From Streptomyces zagrosensis (GTDB lineage: Bacteria > Actinomycetota > Actinomycetes > Streptomycetales > Streptomycetaceae): a DNA stretch of 64,000 bases. Under the pieces are notes generated by a model that ran no database searches, was not told the DNA's origin, and was given only the letters and a program-made list of their open reading frames with translations. Below are positions 1 to 8,607 of this stretch, piece by piece; positions within the stretch are counted from its first letter, which is position 1, and each line of letters begins with the position of its first letter. The stretch spans positions 117,155 through 181,154 of the forward strand of contig NZ_JACHJL010000016.1 of NCBI RefSeq assembly GCF_014203645.1, in the 5' to 3' direction. Both the position numbers and the translations under genes were made by a program.

Positions 1-760
1 GCTCGGAGAACGCCTGGGACTCGCGACGCTGCCGGGTACGCAGCCAATCACGCTCGGCGTCGGTCAGCTCATCGAGATAGACGGCAGGTGTCTCCACGAG
101 CATGCGGCGCACATAGGTGCGGGGGCCGCCGAAGCCGGGGTCTGCCGATCGCCGCACGAGGTCGGCGCCGTCCCGGCTCTGGGCCAACGGCCCGGCTACC
201 ACGACACGGGCGACCTCGCGGTCCACCGTGATCAACGCCTCCCCACCGTCCTCCTGCGTCACCGTGGCCACGCTGCCCTCGGTCTCGGTGAGCACCCCCC
301 ACTCGACCAACTGGCGCAGCGCCGCGGCCAGCGTCCGCTTCTCCGCTGCTCGACCCGTGCCCTCCAACTCGACACCGGCATCGGCCGCCGCGGCCCTGAT
401 GTCGGCGACCAGCCGCGACAGGAGTACCTGCTCGGGGGCGGTCACCAGGACCGAGAGCGCCAAGGCGAGGCACGCGTAGGTGCGCGGGGTGAACGGCGTG
501 CCGGTGGAACGCTCCAGCCGGTGTCCCGACCCTGGGCCAAGGCCGGCCTTGAACAGCCGAGCGTAGGAGGTGTCCACCAGCAGCCGGTAGCCGAGCACCT
601 GCTGGAAGTGCTTCCCCAGCCATTCGGCATGCCGTCGAATCAAGGGGAAGAGCTCCGCGTGTGGGCCGTTGGCCGTCACCAAGGGATGCGCGAGCAGCAG
701 CCGGCCGGCGCTGCGGCGCTCCGCCGCGAGGGCGACATCGTGCGCCGATGGGAGTGTCAC
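1..760 (-). CDS. DUF2398 (TIGR02678) protein, JetB-like, 5' part only
   Basis: The frame stays open from a GTG at 760 to the left edge (253 codons read, no stop), so the C-terminus lies outside the window. The GTG overlaps the TGA of the preceding gene by four bases (GTGA), indicating translational coupling. The translation contains AGRLLLAHPLVTANGPHAE, RRHAEWLGKHFQQVLGYRLL and TGTPFTPRTYACLALALSVL, matching the DUF2398/TIGR02678 pattern as I know it. This family sits in a conserved four-gene set (DUF2397, DUF2398, SMC-like ATPase, DUF2399-type nuclease) assigned to Wadjet systems, which restrict plasmid DNA. JetB-type proteins act as the kleisin partner of the SMC-like ATPase. The SMC and nuclease genes would be expected to the left. 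Family assignment is from motif memory, not a search. Confidence 0.75.
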   Translation of the reverse strand, partial: MTLPSAHDVALAAERRSAGRLLLAHPLVTANGPHAELFPLIRRHAEWLGKHFQQVLGYRLLVDTSYARLFKAGLGPGSGHRLERSTGTPFTPRTYACLALALSVLVTAPEQVLLSRLVADIRAAAADAGVELEGTGRAAEKRTLAAALRQLVEWGVLTETEGSVATVTQEDGGEALITVDREVARVVVAGPLAQSRDGADLVRRSADPGFGGPRTYVRRMLVETPAVYLDELTDAERDWLRTRQRRESQAFSE

Positions 761-2472
761 GACGCGCTCACCTTCCTCATGCTCGCTTCCGTGGCACCTT
801 CCGTAGCGCCGCCGCCCGTGCTGTCAGCAGCGCCACCGCTCCTGCTGTCAGCAGCGCCCTTTGCAGCGCCATCTGTAGTGGCAAGGGTCTCGACGGACAG
901 CTCCAGTTCGTCGAGCAACAGCTCCCCATCTACGGAGTGCAGGGCCGTCTGGGCACCGGCCAGGTGCCGGACCGTGAGCCCGATGCCCAACTCCGCGTCC
1001 TCGCTGTACGCGGCGTCCACGGTGAAGGCATCGGTCTGGCCCGTTTCGGGGTCAGCGATGCGCCGAAGTTGGGCATTGCCCAAGGCGGTTGCCAGCAGTT
1101 CCAGTAACAGGGCGAGGGCAGCAGAGGTGAGCTTGACCTGTGCGAAGCGCCCGGAGGCGCTGCGCAGTTCGTCCGCTGCGGCTCGCCTGGCCGCAGCCCG
1201 GTCGCGCGCGGCCTGCTGGAGCCGTTGCTTTTGCTGTGAGTGATCCTCTACGGCCGATGCTCGGCCGCGCTGGGCCCGACTGCCCCGTTCGCGCAGCGCC
1301 ACCGGGACCTCGACCACGGGCCCGGTCCACCAGCTTGTGTACGCGGGCACTAGCTCATCCGTTGCCGGTGGAACACCCAGATGGCGGGCGCTGTAGAGGC
1401 CGAAGGCCGCCACCGCGATGTCATGCGCGTCATCGGGGGCCGCCTCGTCGAACCAGCGGGCGAGGCGCAGGAGATCCTTGCGCCGCGACATCTCCCCCGA
1501 GGCCGACCGCAACATCCGCTTGGCGTTCGCGAGCAGTGACTGAAGCGCGCGCAACGTGGCGTCGCGTAGCTGATCGACCTGGCTTCCCTGCCCATCGACG
1601 TCGGTGAACCAGCCGCGCAGCCCCTCCCAGTCGGCCATTTCACGGCCTCGGCTGCGCTGCACCCGCACCTCCGGCTGTCCGGCCAGCGCGAGTGATGTTC
1701 CCGCAAGTCCGCGGGCGTGCGCATCGAGACGGGCCAACAGGTCAGGCAGCTGTGGCCACAGGCTGCTGAGCACCGCGGCGATGCGGGGCGCGCGAAAGGT
1801 CACCTCCTCCGTGATGGCCTCGACATAGTCCAGGAGTAGTTCCTTGAAGCCCTGGTACTCGGCGCTGTCCAGGTCGTACCGCGCCAGCACCTGGCCCAGG
1901 TATGCGTAGAAGTCCCGAACGGAATCGGCGAACTCGGCGAACTGCACGAAGAGCGTGCTGACTCGCTCCAAGGCGTCTTGCGGCGCCATCTCGCCCGGGC
2001 CCTGGACCAGGTGCGCAAGTTCGCGAAGCCCGCGCTCCACAAGTGCCAGCAACTCGCTACTGACCTCGCGTGCTGCGTCCGCGCCGAGCAGGACCTCATC
2101 CGCGTCCCGTTGGATGCGCTCACCCAGCTTGGTGAGCTGGTAGCGCGACCGGGCCCGCTGGTACTCCGTGATGCTCGACGCCTTCACGGTATGGCTGCTG
2201 CGCAGCAGATTGCCCCAGTTCACCAACCGCTCCAGCCGGTCCGTCAGCGTTTCGGCGCTGAGTTGGGCTGCCGAGCTGTCGGAGTCGGTGAGCTGCGCCA
2301 GCACGTCGGGTACCGAGAGGTCCGCCAGCAGCGTCCCGCAGAACACCCGCATGATCGCCACGTAGTCAAGCCGCTCAGGCGTGCTGAGGTAGCTGTAGGC
2401 CGTCAGCCGTTGCCACGCTTGGTCGCGGTCGGCTTGCGGTGACGGCTCTTGCGGCGATTCCTCCATGCGCAT
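757..2472 (-). CDS. DUF2397 (TIGR02677) protein, JetA-like
   Basis: About 571 residues. The N-terminal part (AYSYLSTPERLDYVAIMRVF) and the block ITEYQRARSRYQLTKLGERI are typical of DUF2397/TIGR02677 proteins, the first gene of the Wadjet-type set and a winged-helix partner of the SMC ATPase. It is followed, with a GTGA overlap, by the DUF2398 gene. The start is uncertain. I chose the ATG at 2472, with another at 2466, because family similarity begins shortly after. No clear Shine-Dalgarno sequence precedes either. The frame stays open upstream to 2883, across 24-bp repeats that would encode a Ser/Thr/Pro-rich tail and into the 3' end of the chitinase gene, so a longer N-terminus cannot be excluded. 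Confidence 0.75.
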   Translation of the reverse strand: MRMEESPQEPSPQADRDQAWQRLTAYSYLSTPERLDYVAIMRVFCGTLLADLSVPDVLAQLTDSDSSAAQLSAETLTDRLERLVNWGNLLRSSHTVKASSITEYQRARSRYQLTKLGERIQRDADEVLLGADAAREVSSELLALVERGLRELAHLVQGPGEMAPQDALERVSTLFVQFAEFADSVRDFYAYLGQVLARYDLDSAEYQGFKELLLDYVEAITEEVTFRAPRIAAVLSSLWPQLPDLLARLDAHARGLAGTSLALAGQPEVRVQRSRGREMADWEGLRGWFTDVDGQGSQVDQLRDATLRALQSLLANAKRMLRSASGEMSRRKDLLRLARWFDEAAPDDAHDIAVAAFGLYSARHLGVPPATDELVPAYTSWWTGPVVEVPVALRERGSRAQRGRASAVEDHSQQKQRLQQAARDRAAARRAAADELRSASGRFAQVKLTSAALALLLELLATALGNAQLRRIADPETGQTDAFTVDAAYSEDAELGIGLTVRHLAGAQTALHSVDGELLLDELELSVETLATTDGAAKGAADSRSGGAADSTGGGATEGATEASMRKVSAS

Positions 2473-2550
2473 GAGAACGAGGTTACGCACCCGCACTGAC
2501 AGTGACCGGCGCGGTGGGGGCGAAGCGGCGCTGGAAGGCTTGGGCGGGCT

Positions 2551-2646
2551 GGTGGGGGAGGAGGTGACGGCGCTGGTGGGGGAGGAGGTGACGGCGCTGG
2601 TGGGGGAGGAGGTGACGGCGTCGGTGGGGGAGGAGGCGACGGCGCC
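2551..2646. repeat. 24-bp tandem repeat, four copies
   Basis: Units begin at 2551, 2575, 2599 and 2623. The first two are identical and the last two differ by a few bases. They lie in the roughly 300 bp between the chitinase stop (2772) and the chosen DUF2397 start (2472). In the DUF2397 frame each unit would encode SSPTSAVT. No other gene or clear signal is visible in 2473-2771. Confidence 0.9.
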
Positions 2647-2771
2647 GCGAGGTGCGGACGCGAGAGCCGACCCGCGCTGGGACTGGGGGGCGCGGGTCGG
2701 CTCGTTCCCGTGGGGACAGGGTGGCGCTGTGCGGGTGGGGCGGGACAGCGCGGATACGGGGTCGGTTCGGG

Positions 2772-3845
2772 TCAGCGGCCCTGGAGGGACTTGACGTTGT
2801 TGCCGAAGGACCACGATCGGGACCCGTCCCAGTTGATGGACCAGGTCATCAGGCCCTTGAGGGCGTTGTTGTACTTGTTCCACGCCTGGCTCACCAGGCC
2901 CGGCGACATGTAGCCGCCTCCGGCGCCCGGTTGCGCGGGCAGCCCCGGTACCTGCTTGTCATAGGGCACCTTGATGGTGGTTCCCTGGATGACCAAGCCC
3001 TTGTTGAGGCAGTCGGTTTGGGCTGTGAAGCCCGCCACCGTACCGGCCGAGTAGGAGTCGCCGGAGCAGCCGTACATGCTGCCGTTGTAGTACTGCATGT
3101 TCAGCCACCACAGTCGGCCGTTGTCCGCGTACTTCTTCACGATCGGCAGGTACGCGCCCCAGATCGAGCCGTACACCACGCTGCCGCCGGTGACGTATGC
3201 CGTCTCGGGCGCCATCGTCAGGCCGAAGTTGGAAGGCATCTTGGCGAGTACGCCGTCGATGATGCGGATGAGGTTGGACTGTGAGGGCGAAAGCTGGTTG
3301 ATGTTGCCGTTGCCGACCAGGCCGGTCTCGATGTCGATGTCGATGCCGTCGAAGTTGTACTTCTGGAGGATCGGTACCACTGTCTCCACGAAGCGGTCCG
3401 CGACCTTGCTGGAACTGAGGTCGATGCCGGCCGCGGCCCCGCCGATGGACATCAGCAGCGTGGCGCCGGATGCCTTGGCGTCGCACATCTCGGCCGGCGT
3501 GGAGACCTTTACGGTGGCGTCCATTCCGTTCTCCCACAGGACGGTGCCGTCCGAGCGGATGACCGGGAATGCCGCATTGATCACGTTGTAGCCGTGATCG
3601 CGGATGCGCTTGTCGTTGATGGGGACCCAACCGAACGGCGGGTGCACGCCGTTGGCTGCCCCGTCCCAGTTCTCCCAGTACCCCTGGAGCACCTTGCCCG
3701 TGGGCTTCGATTTGACCGGGCAGGTGTCGGCACGCGGTGTGTCGGGTGCTGTGCGGGGTGCGTCCGACGCCGCGGCGACCGGCACTTGCGCGGCGAAGGC
3801 CAACGCCAGGCCGACTCCCAGCAGGCGTAACGTCCGACCGATCAT
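2772..3845 (-). CDS. Secreted GH18 chitinase
   Basis: 357 residues from the ATG at 3845, which has AAGGGAG about nine bases upstream. A longer in-frame reading lacks a ribosome binding site and would bury the signal peptide. The N-terminus (MIGRTLRLLGVGLALAFAAQ) is a Sec signal peptide ending near VAAAS. The mature protein is one GH18 TIM barrel with the catalytic motif DGIDIDIE near residue 165-171, where the final Glu is the acid. The downstream QYYN and the final MTWSINWDG (beta-8) are also family hallmarks. It should hydrolyse chitin to GlcNAc oligomers outside the cell. No carbohydrate-binding module is seen. Two DasR-like inverted sites lie 220-260 bp upstream, as is typical of Streptomyces chitinase genes. 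Confidence 0.93.
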   Translation of the reverse strand: MIGRTLRLLGVGLALAFAAQVPVAAASDAPRTAPDTPRADTCPVKSKPTGKVLQGYWENWDGAANGVHPPFGWVPINDKRIRDHGYNVINAAFPVIRSDGTVLWENGMDATVKVSTPAEMCDAKASGATLLMSIGGAAAGIDLSSSKVADRFVETVVPILQKYNFDGIDIDIETGLVGNGNINQLSPSQSNLIRIIDGVLAKMPSNFGLTMAPETAYVTGGSVVYGSIWGAYLPIVKKYADNGRLWWLNMQYYNGSMYGCSGDSYSAGTVAGFTAQTDCLNKGLVIQGTTIKVPYDKQVPGLPAQPGAGGGYMSPGLVSQAWNKYNNALKGLMTWSINWDGSRSWSFGNNVKSLQGR

Positions 3846-4066
3846 GATGTGCTCCCTTCTGGCCACGGACGCCACGACCGGGTAGGCGCGACGTCCATGG
3901 GGGTGCGTCTTCGGGGGGAGTTGGTGGGGCAGCCGGCCGCGGAGGTGCAGGTCGGCGGCGTTAGATGTGGACATGACAGGTGAGGAAACGCAATGGGGGG
4001 CACGCGTACCTCCTCAACCGGGCAGGCCAACGGGGGGCATGGATGTGTGGTGCGCCACACGGTAAG

Positions 4067-4104
4067 TTGGTCCAGACCTGTCGTCAAGAGGTCTGGACCA
4101 GATG
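4067..4104 (-). promoter_or_regulatory. Double DasR-like operator upstream of the chitinase
   Basis: TTGGTCCAGACCTG (4067-4080) and its near-complement AGAGGTCTGGACCAG (from 4087) lie about 225 bp before the chitinase start. They resemble the dre consensus TGGTCTAGACCA and the paired 12-bp repeats found in Streptomyces chi promoters, which govern chitin induction and glucose repression. Which protein binds is inference. Confidence 0.7.
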
Positions 4105-4122
4105 AAACTGGCCGCGCATGGC

Positions 4123-4157
4123 GATGCCCCGGCCGGAAGAACTCCGGCCGGGGCATC
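4123..4157 (-). terminator. 15-bp perfect hairpin after the DD-peptidase gene
   Basis: GATGCCCCGGCCGGA and TCCGGCCGGGGCATC pair perfectly around a five-base loop. It lies about 110 bp past the stop at 4265. There is no T-run, as is usual for Streptomyces terminators, and it may work in both directions. Confidence 0.75.
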
Positions 4158-4264
4158 GGCCGCCATGCCGGGCGGCCCCGAGCGAATCGGCCCGACTACC
4201 GGGTGCGGCGCACCTGTTCCAGTGCGCCGGCACCGACCGCGGTGGTGGAGCCTATCTGCGGGGC

Positions 4265-5185
4265 TTAGTCCTGCTGTGCACTCTTCGGGAGCGCACGCCA
4301 GGCGACCTTCGTCTTGGTCTTGAAGGACCAGTCGAGCATCTTCTTCGCGTCCACGTACCGGTTGGAGTCGTTGAGGAGGACGCCAACGACGGTGCGGTTG
4401 CCCTTCGTCGTCGCGAAGACCAGGCAAGGCCCTGCGGCCGTGCCCGTTCCGGTCTTGACACCGAAGGTGCCCTGGTACGAACCGAGCAGCTTGTTCGTGT
4501 TGTACCAGGTGTACGTGCGGCCGTTGGTCGCCTTCTGCTTGGTGCTCTGCGACTTCACGACCGCCTTGAACGTGCCGTTCTTGATGGCGTGCCGGGTGAG
4601 CTTGGCCATCTCGCGCGGCGTCGTGTAGTTGGCGCCCTTGGCCGAGATGCCGTCGAACGAGTCGTACTTGGTGTTCTTCAGGCTCAGCGACTTGGCCTTC
4701 GCGTTCATCTTGGAGATGAACGACTTCGTCCGGGCTGCCTCGGTGCTACCCGAGCCGAACGTGTCAGCCAGTGCGTACGCGGCATCGCAACCCGACGGCA
4801 GCATCAGCCCGTACAGCAGCTGGCGCACCGTCACCTTGTCGCCCGTCTTCAGGTCGGCGGTGCTCGCCTTTTCCCTGGCGACGTAGTCGCGGTAGGACTT
4901 CTTGACGGTGACCTTCTTGTTGAGGTCCACCTTCTTCGTGTCGAGCACCACGACCGCGGTCATGATCTTGGTGGTGCTCGCCATCTGAAGCTTGGTGTCA
5001 GCGCCCTTGGCCCACAGCTGCTTGTTGGCGCCGCTGTCGAGCAGGTACGCGCCCTTGGCAGTGATGCCCGAAGGCCCGGTAGCCGCCTGAGCGCTGCTCG
5101 TCGGTACCACGATGGCCAACGCCGCTGTAGAGGCGATTACCGTCGCTCCCCACCGGTACATCGCGCGGCCCCCACGTCGTTCCAT
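4265..5185 (-). CDS. D-alanyl-D-alanine carboxypeptidase/transpeptidase, K15 type
   Basis: 306 residues, starting at an ATG with GGAG seven bases upstream. A signal peptide (about residues 9-35, ending SSAQA) leads into one S11 penicillin-binding domain. STTK carries the nucleophilic Ser. The second motif is SGC (LMLPSGCDAAYALAD) rather than the usual SxN. The third motif is KTGTG. The SGC triad and the surrounding sequence resemble the Streptomyces K15 DD-transpeptidase, a low-molecular-weight PBP that favours transpeptidation, so the product may do so too. It acts on peptidoglycan stem peptides outside the membrane. No C-terminal membrane anchor is visible. Confidence 0.92.
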   Translation of the reverse strand: MERRGGRAMYRWGATVIASTAALAIVVPTSSAQAATGPSGITAKGAYLLDSGANKQLWAKGADTKLQMASTTKIMTAVVVLDTKKVDLNKKVTVKKSYRDYVAREKASTADLKTGDKVTVRQLLYGLMLPSGCDAAYALADTFGSGSTEAARTKSFISKMNAKAKSLSLKNTKYDSFDGISAKGANYTTPREMAKLTRHAIKNGTFKAVVKSQSTKQKATNGRTYTWYNTNKLLGSYQGTFGVKTGTGTAAGPCLVFATTKGNRTVVGVLLNDSNRYVDAKKMLDWSFKTKTKVAWRALPKSAQQD

Positions 5186-5263
5186 ATGCGCTCCACTTCA
5201 TCTTGTGCGTTGATTGTGCGAGCGAATGCTCTCATTAGGTCATTTCCGACAGTTGGGTGGGGG

Positions 5264-5950
5264 TCAATGCAGGCCGGACACCCAGGCGTAGGCGCGTCGT
5301 GCGTCGAAGTCGCCCTGTCCGCCCGGGAAACACAGCCCGACCGACGCGAACCACGGGTCGTGCACGGTCGCTGGCACATACGGCACGGCGATACACCGCA
5401 TTCCGGCCCGGTGGGCCGCCTCCGCACCCGGCGGGGCGTCCTCGACCACCACACAGTCGGCGGGCTCAACGGCCAGCCTCCGAGCCGCCTCAAGGAACAC
5501 GTCCGGCTCCGGCTTGCCCCGGCCCACCTCCTCGGCTGAGACGAACGTCGTGAGCTGGGCATCGAGCCCGGTGGCGGCCAGTACGGTCTCGATCGCCAGG
5601 CGCGATGACCCGGACGCCACGGCGATCGGATGCCCCTGTGCGTACAACTCCTCCACGAACTTCCGCATCGCGGGGAATGCCTCGGTCGAACCACTGGCCA
5701 GCTCCAGATAATGCCGGTTCTTGCTGGCCAGCAGTTCGTCCACGGACGCGTCGATCCCGTACTCGGATCGCAGCATGGTCATCGTCTCGCGGGTGCCGAT
5801 GCCGATGAACCGGGTGTGGTCCTCCCACTCGAAGTCGGTCACCCCGTAGGCGGCCAGGGTGCGGCGTCCGGCCTCGAAGTAGTAGGGCTCGCTGTCCACG
5901 AGGGTGCCGTCGAGGTCGAAGATGACCGAGATGGTGCGGGAAGTGCTCAT
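5264..5950 (-). CDS. HAD-superfamily (subfamily IA) phosphatase/phosphoglucomutase-like
   Basis: About 228 residues. Motif I is FDLDGTLVDS with both Asp residues present. Motif II is VASGSS, with GRGKPEPDVFL supplying the motif III Lys. Motif IV is VVVEDAPPGAEAAHRAGM. The cap begins right after motif I, as in beta-phosphoglucomutases and 2-deoxyglucose-6-phosphatases. The substrate is not predictable. The ATG at 5962 is an alternative start and neither has a good ribosome binding site. The gene is monocistronic by spacing. Confidence 0.9.
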   Translation of the reverse strand: MSTSRTISVIFDLDGTLVDSEPYYFEAGRRTLAAYGVTDFEWEDHTRFIGIGTRETMTMLRSEYGIDASVDELLASKNRHYLELASGSTEAFPAMRKFVEELYAQGHPIAVASGSSRLAIETVLAATGLDAQLTTFVSAEEVGRGKPEPDVFLEAARRLAVEPADCVVVEDAPPGAEAAHRAGMRCIAVPYVPATVHDPWFASVGLCFPGGQGDFDARRAYAWVSGLH

Positions 5951-6041
5951 GCAGACCAGCATGCCAAGCCGCGATCATGGCGTCCGCGCGGGTTTCGGGC
6001 AGCTCATCGGTCAGCGCTCGCAGCGGTGGACGCGCCGGCGG

Positions 6042-6524
6042 TCAGCGCTGGTGGCCCGCCTGCGCGCCCACCGCGTCCACCAACGGGAGCATCCGGTAGG
6101 GCACGTGCTGCCGTAGGGCGATTTCGGTACGGGTACGCACCACCCCGGGCAGTTGGATTAAACGTTGGACGACGTCCTCCAGGTGGCCCGCATCCCGCGC
6201 CACCACCCGGGTCAGCAGGTCCCCGCCACCGGTGATCGAGAACGCCTCGATGATCTCGGGCACCTCGGCCAGCGCGTCCCCCACGTCATCCAAATGCCCC
6301 TGGGTCACCTCGATCTGCACAAAGGCCAGCACCGGATGCCCGAGCGCGGCGGGGGACAGCCGGGGGCCCGTGCCGGTGATCACGCCGTCGCGCTCCAACC
6401 GGTCGAGCCGCGCCTGAAGGGTGCCCCGCGCTACGCCGAGCAGTCGCGCGTACTCCCGCACGCTGGTGCGCGGCTGCTCAAGCAGCAGCCGCAGGATCTT
6501 CGCGTCGAGGGCATCCACGGCCAC
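6042..6524 (-). CDS. Lrp/AsnC-family transcriptional regulator
   Basis: 160 residues from a GTG with AAGGAG upstream. An N-terminal winged helix-turn-helix (residues 1-60, DAKILRLLLEQPRTSVREYA) is followed by an asparaginase-type ligand-binding RAM domain with the usual GGGDLLTRVVA block. It is expected to be a dimeric or octameric feast/famine regulator sensing an amino acid. No linked target gene is obvious. Confidence 0.93.
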   Translation of the reverse strand: MAVDALDAKILRLLLEQPRTSVREYARLLGVARGTLQARLDRLERDGVITGTGPRLSPAALGHPVLAFVQIEVTQGHLDDVGDALAEVPEIIEAFSITGGGDLLTRVVARDAGHLEDVVQRLIQLPGVVRTRTEIALRQHVPYRMLPLVDAVGAQAGHQR

Positions 6525-6656
6525 GCGCCACCGACTCCTTTGCGTTCATGCTCGTCCTGCTCGTCCGTAGAGTCCCAGCTGGTCCCCTATGCGGCCCGAT
6601 GACTGTACCAATGGCCTCGCCAAGGCCGAGCCCGGCCGGGCCCGCGATGCTGGGGG

Positions 6657-6704
6657 CCCGTGGTGCAAGGGACCTGTGGTGCAAGGGGCTCGTGGTGCAA
6701 GAGC
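6657..6704. repeat. 16-bp tandem repeat, three copies
   Basis: Three degenerate units sharing GTGGTGCAAG at 6657, 6673 and 6689. They lie in the gap between the Lrp gene and the alpha/beta hydrolase gene. No promoter or gene is evident in the rest of that gap. Confidence 0.8.
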
Positions 6705-6783
6705 GCCCGCACCGCACCGCGTGCAGCACCCGCCGCCCCGCCGCCCCCCAGCTCCGCAAGGTCGTTCCCCCGCTCGCGGTAGC

Positions 6784-7455
6784 TCACCGGTCGGCCTCCT
6801 GGCGCATGCCAAGGAACCAGTCCCGAGCGGCGTCCGCGGCCTCTCGTAGGGTGCCCGGCTCCGTAAAGAGGTGGGTGGCTCCCGGTATGACGCGCAGGGT
6901 GTACGGGGCGCTCAGTTGCTGCGCCGCCTGTTCGTTCAGCCGCAGCACCTCGTGGTCCGCACCGCCGACCACGAGCAGCACCGGAGCCCGTACCTCGGCG
7001 AGCGCCGCACCCGCCAGATCCGGGCGCCCACCGCGGGAGACCACGGCTGCTACTTGGTCGGCGCGCTCGGCAGCCGCGATGAGCGCCGCGGCGGCGCCCG
7101 TACTCGCCCCGAACAAACCCACGGGAAGCCCCTCGGTGCCCGGCCGGCGCACGAGCCAGTCGATCACCGCCGTGACGCGCCGCGCCAGCATCGCGATGTC
7201 GAACCGCAGCTCCGCTGTGACCTGGTCCACGCGTTCCTCTGCCGGGCTGAGGAGGTCGATGAGCACCGTGCCGAGTGCGGCCGTGTGGAGCGTGTCGGCC
7301 ACTGCCCGGTTGCGCGGGCTATGCCGTGAGCTGCCGCTGCCGTGGGCGAACACCACCATGCCGCGGGCCCCATCGGGCAGCGTCAGATCTCCTGTCAGCG
7401 TGACGTCGCCGGCATCGACGATGGCTGTCTGGGTTGTGGTCGCTGTCGTCGCCAT
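6784..7455 (-). CDS. Alpha/beta-hydrolase, dienelactone-hydrolase-like
   Basis: 223 residues. The ATG at 7455 is preceded by GGAGGGAG at good spacing. The frame runs much further upstream only because it lies antiparallel-in-frame with the SDR region. The protein shows HGSGSSRHSPRNR (oxyanion loop), the nucleophile elbow GASTGAAAAL, and a likely catalytic His in GATHLF. Such proteins are often found fused or next to phosphoribosyltransferase domains, but none is present here. The substrate is unknown and the protein is probably cytosolic. Confidence 0.88.
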   Translation of the reverse strand: MATTATTTQTAIVDAGDVTLTGDLTLPDGARGMVVFAHGSGSSRHSPRNRAVADTLHTAALGTVLIDLLSPAEERVDQVTAELRFDIAMLARRVTAVIDWLVRRPGTEGLPVGLFGASTGAAAALIAAAERADQVAAVVSRGGRPDLAGAALAEVRAPVLLVVGGADHEVLRLNEQAAQQLSAPYTLRVIPGATHLFTEPGTLREAADAARDWFLGMRQEADR

Positions 7456-7721
7456 GGGCGTGCTCCCTCCGTACCGCGCGGGTACCCGTACGCGCCGGTG
7501 ACACAACTGGTTGAACGGGATAAGTCGGGAGTTTTCCCTTTGTGGCTCCTGGGCGGACGGACTGCCGGATGGGCGGGCCGGCGCAAAAAAGAGGCAAACC
7601 TCGTGGACGTGGCGGATGCGGTGAACGAGAGGGATGCGGTGGATGCGGCTCGCTGGCCGGGCGAGGGGATGCCCGTGTGCGATACGTGATACGTGATAGG
7701 CAGCCACCAGTGCGGTGCCGT

Positions 7722-8474
7722 TCAGCGCTGTCGGGCTGGCCGGATGACGAGCTCGTTGACGTCCACACCGGGCGGCTGGCCGATCGCGTAGGAGATGGCG
7801 TCGGCGATGCTGCCAGGCGCGATGGAGTCCGCTCGGTACGTGCGCATCGCCTCCCGCGCGACCGTGTCGGTGATCGAGTCGGCCAGCTCGGATTCGACGA
7901 CTCCGGGGGAGACCGTGGTGACGCGGATGCTCGGGTCGAGCTCTAGTCGTAGTCCCTCGGTGATGGCCCAGGCGGCGTACTTCGTAGCGCAGTAGACCGC
8001 CGCTGTCGGCGCCACCTGATGGGCGCCGATCGAGGCGACGGTGACGAAGTGACCGCTGCCCTGCTGTTGGAAGTGCGGCAGGGCGGCGGCGATCCCGTGC
8101 AGGAGGCCACGTATATTGACGTCGATCATCCGGTCCCACTCGGCGGTCAACAGGGCGTCTAGCCGCGACAGTGGCATCACACCGGCGTTGTTGACGATCA
8201 CGTCGATCCGGCCGTGCCGCTCGGCTGCGGCGTCCGTGAACGCGGCGACGCCTTCGCGGTCGCACACGTCGATGTGGCACACATCGACCTTGCCGCCTGC
8301 GGCCTCGATGTCGTGCGCAATCGTGGTCAGCCGGTCCGTGCGACGAGCGCCGATAACCACCTGATGGCCCTCCCGGGCCAGCTGTACCGCGGTGGCCTGG
8401 CCGATGCCGCTGCTGGCGCCGGTGATCAAGATGACCTTGGCGGGGGTGGTCACGGTGCTTTGGGGCGTGGTCAT
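7722..8474 (-). CDS. Short-chain dehydrogenase/reductase
   Basis: 250 residues from an ATG with GGAG seven bases upstream. Classical SDR motifs are present: TGASSGIG for NADP(H) binding, NNAGVMPLS, catalytic Tyr and Lys in YCATKYAA, and PGVVES. The substrate is not predictable. The gene lies next to, and on the same strand as, an XRE-type regulator. This SDR plus MmyB-like regulator pairing is common in Streptomyces and suggests local control. Confidence 0.92.
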   Translation of the reverse strand: MTTPQSTVTTPAKVILITGASSGIGQATAVQLAREGHQVVIGARRTDRLTTIAHDIEAAGGKVDVCHIDVCDREGVAAFTDAAAERHGRIDVIVNNAGVMPLSRLDALLTAEWDRMIDVNIRGLLHGIAAALPHFQQQGSGHFVTVASIGAHQVAPTAAVYCATKYAAWAITEGLRLELDPSIRVTTVSPGVVESELADSITDTVAREAMRTYRADSIAPGSIADAISYAIGQPPGVDVNELVIRPARQR

Positions 8475-8607
8475 GCGATCTCCGTAAGTTGGCAGGCGAC
8501 CCGGCGTGCTGTCGCGTAGGTGATTCCGTGGGCACGGCAGTGCGGGCACGGCGATGCGGGCACGGCGACATGGCGCGCCGGCGGCCGGCGCGTGGTGGAG
8601 CGGGGGG

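Noticed and set aside
6784..8571. A 595-codon minus-strand frame spanning the hydrolase and SDR regions
   Set aside because: Only its last 223 codons have family features and a ribosome binding site. The rest is out of frame with the real SDR gene.
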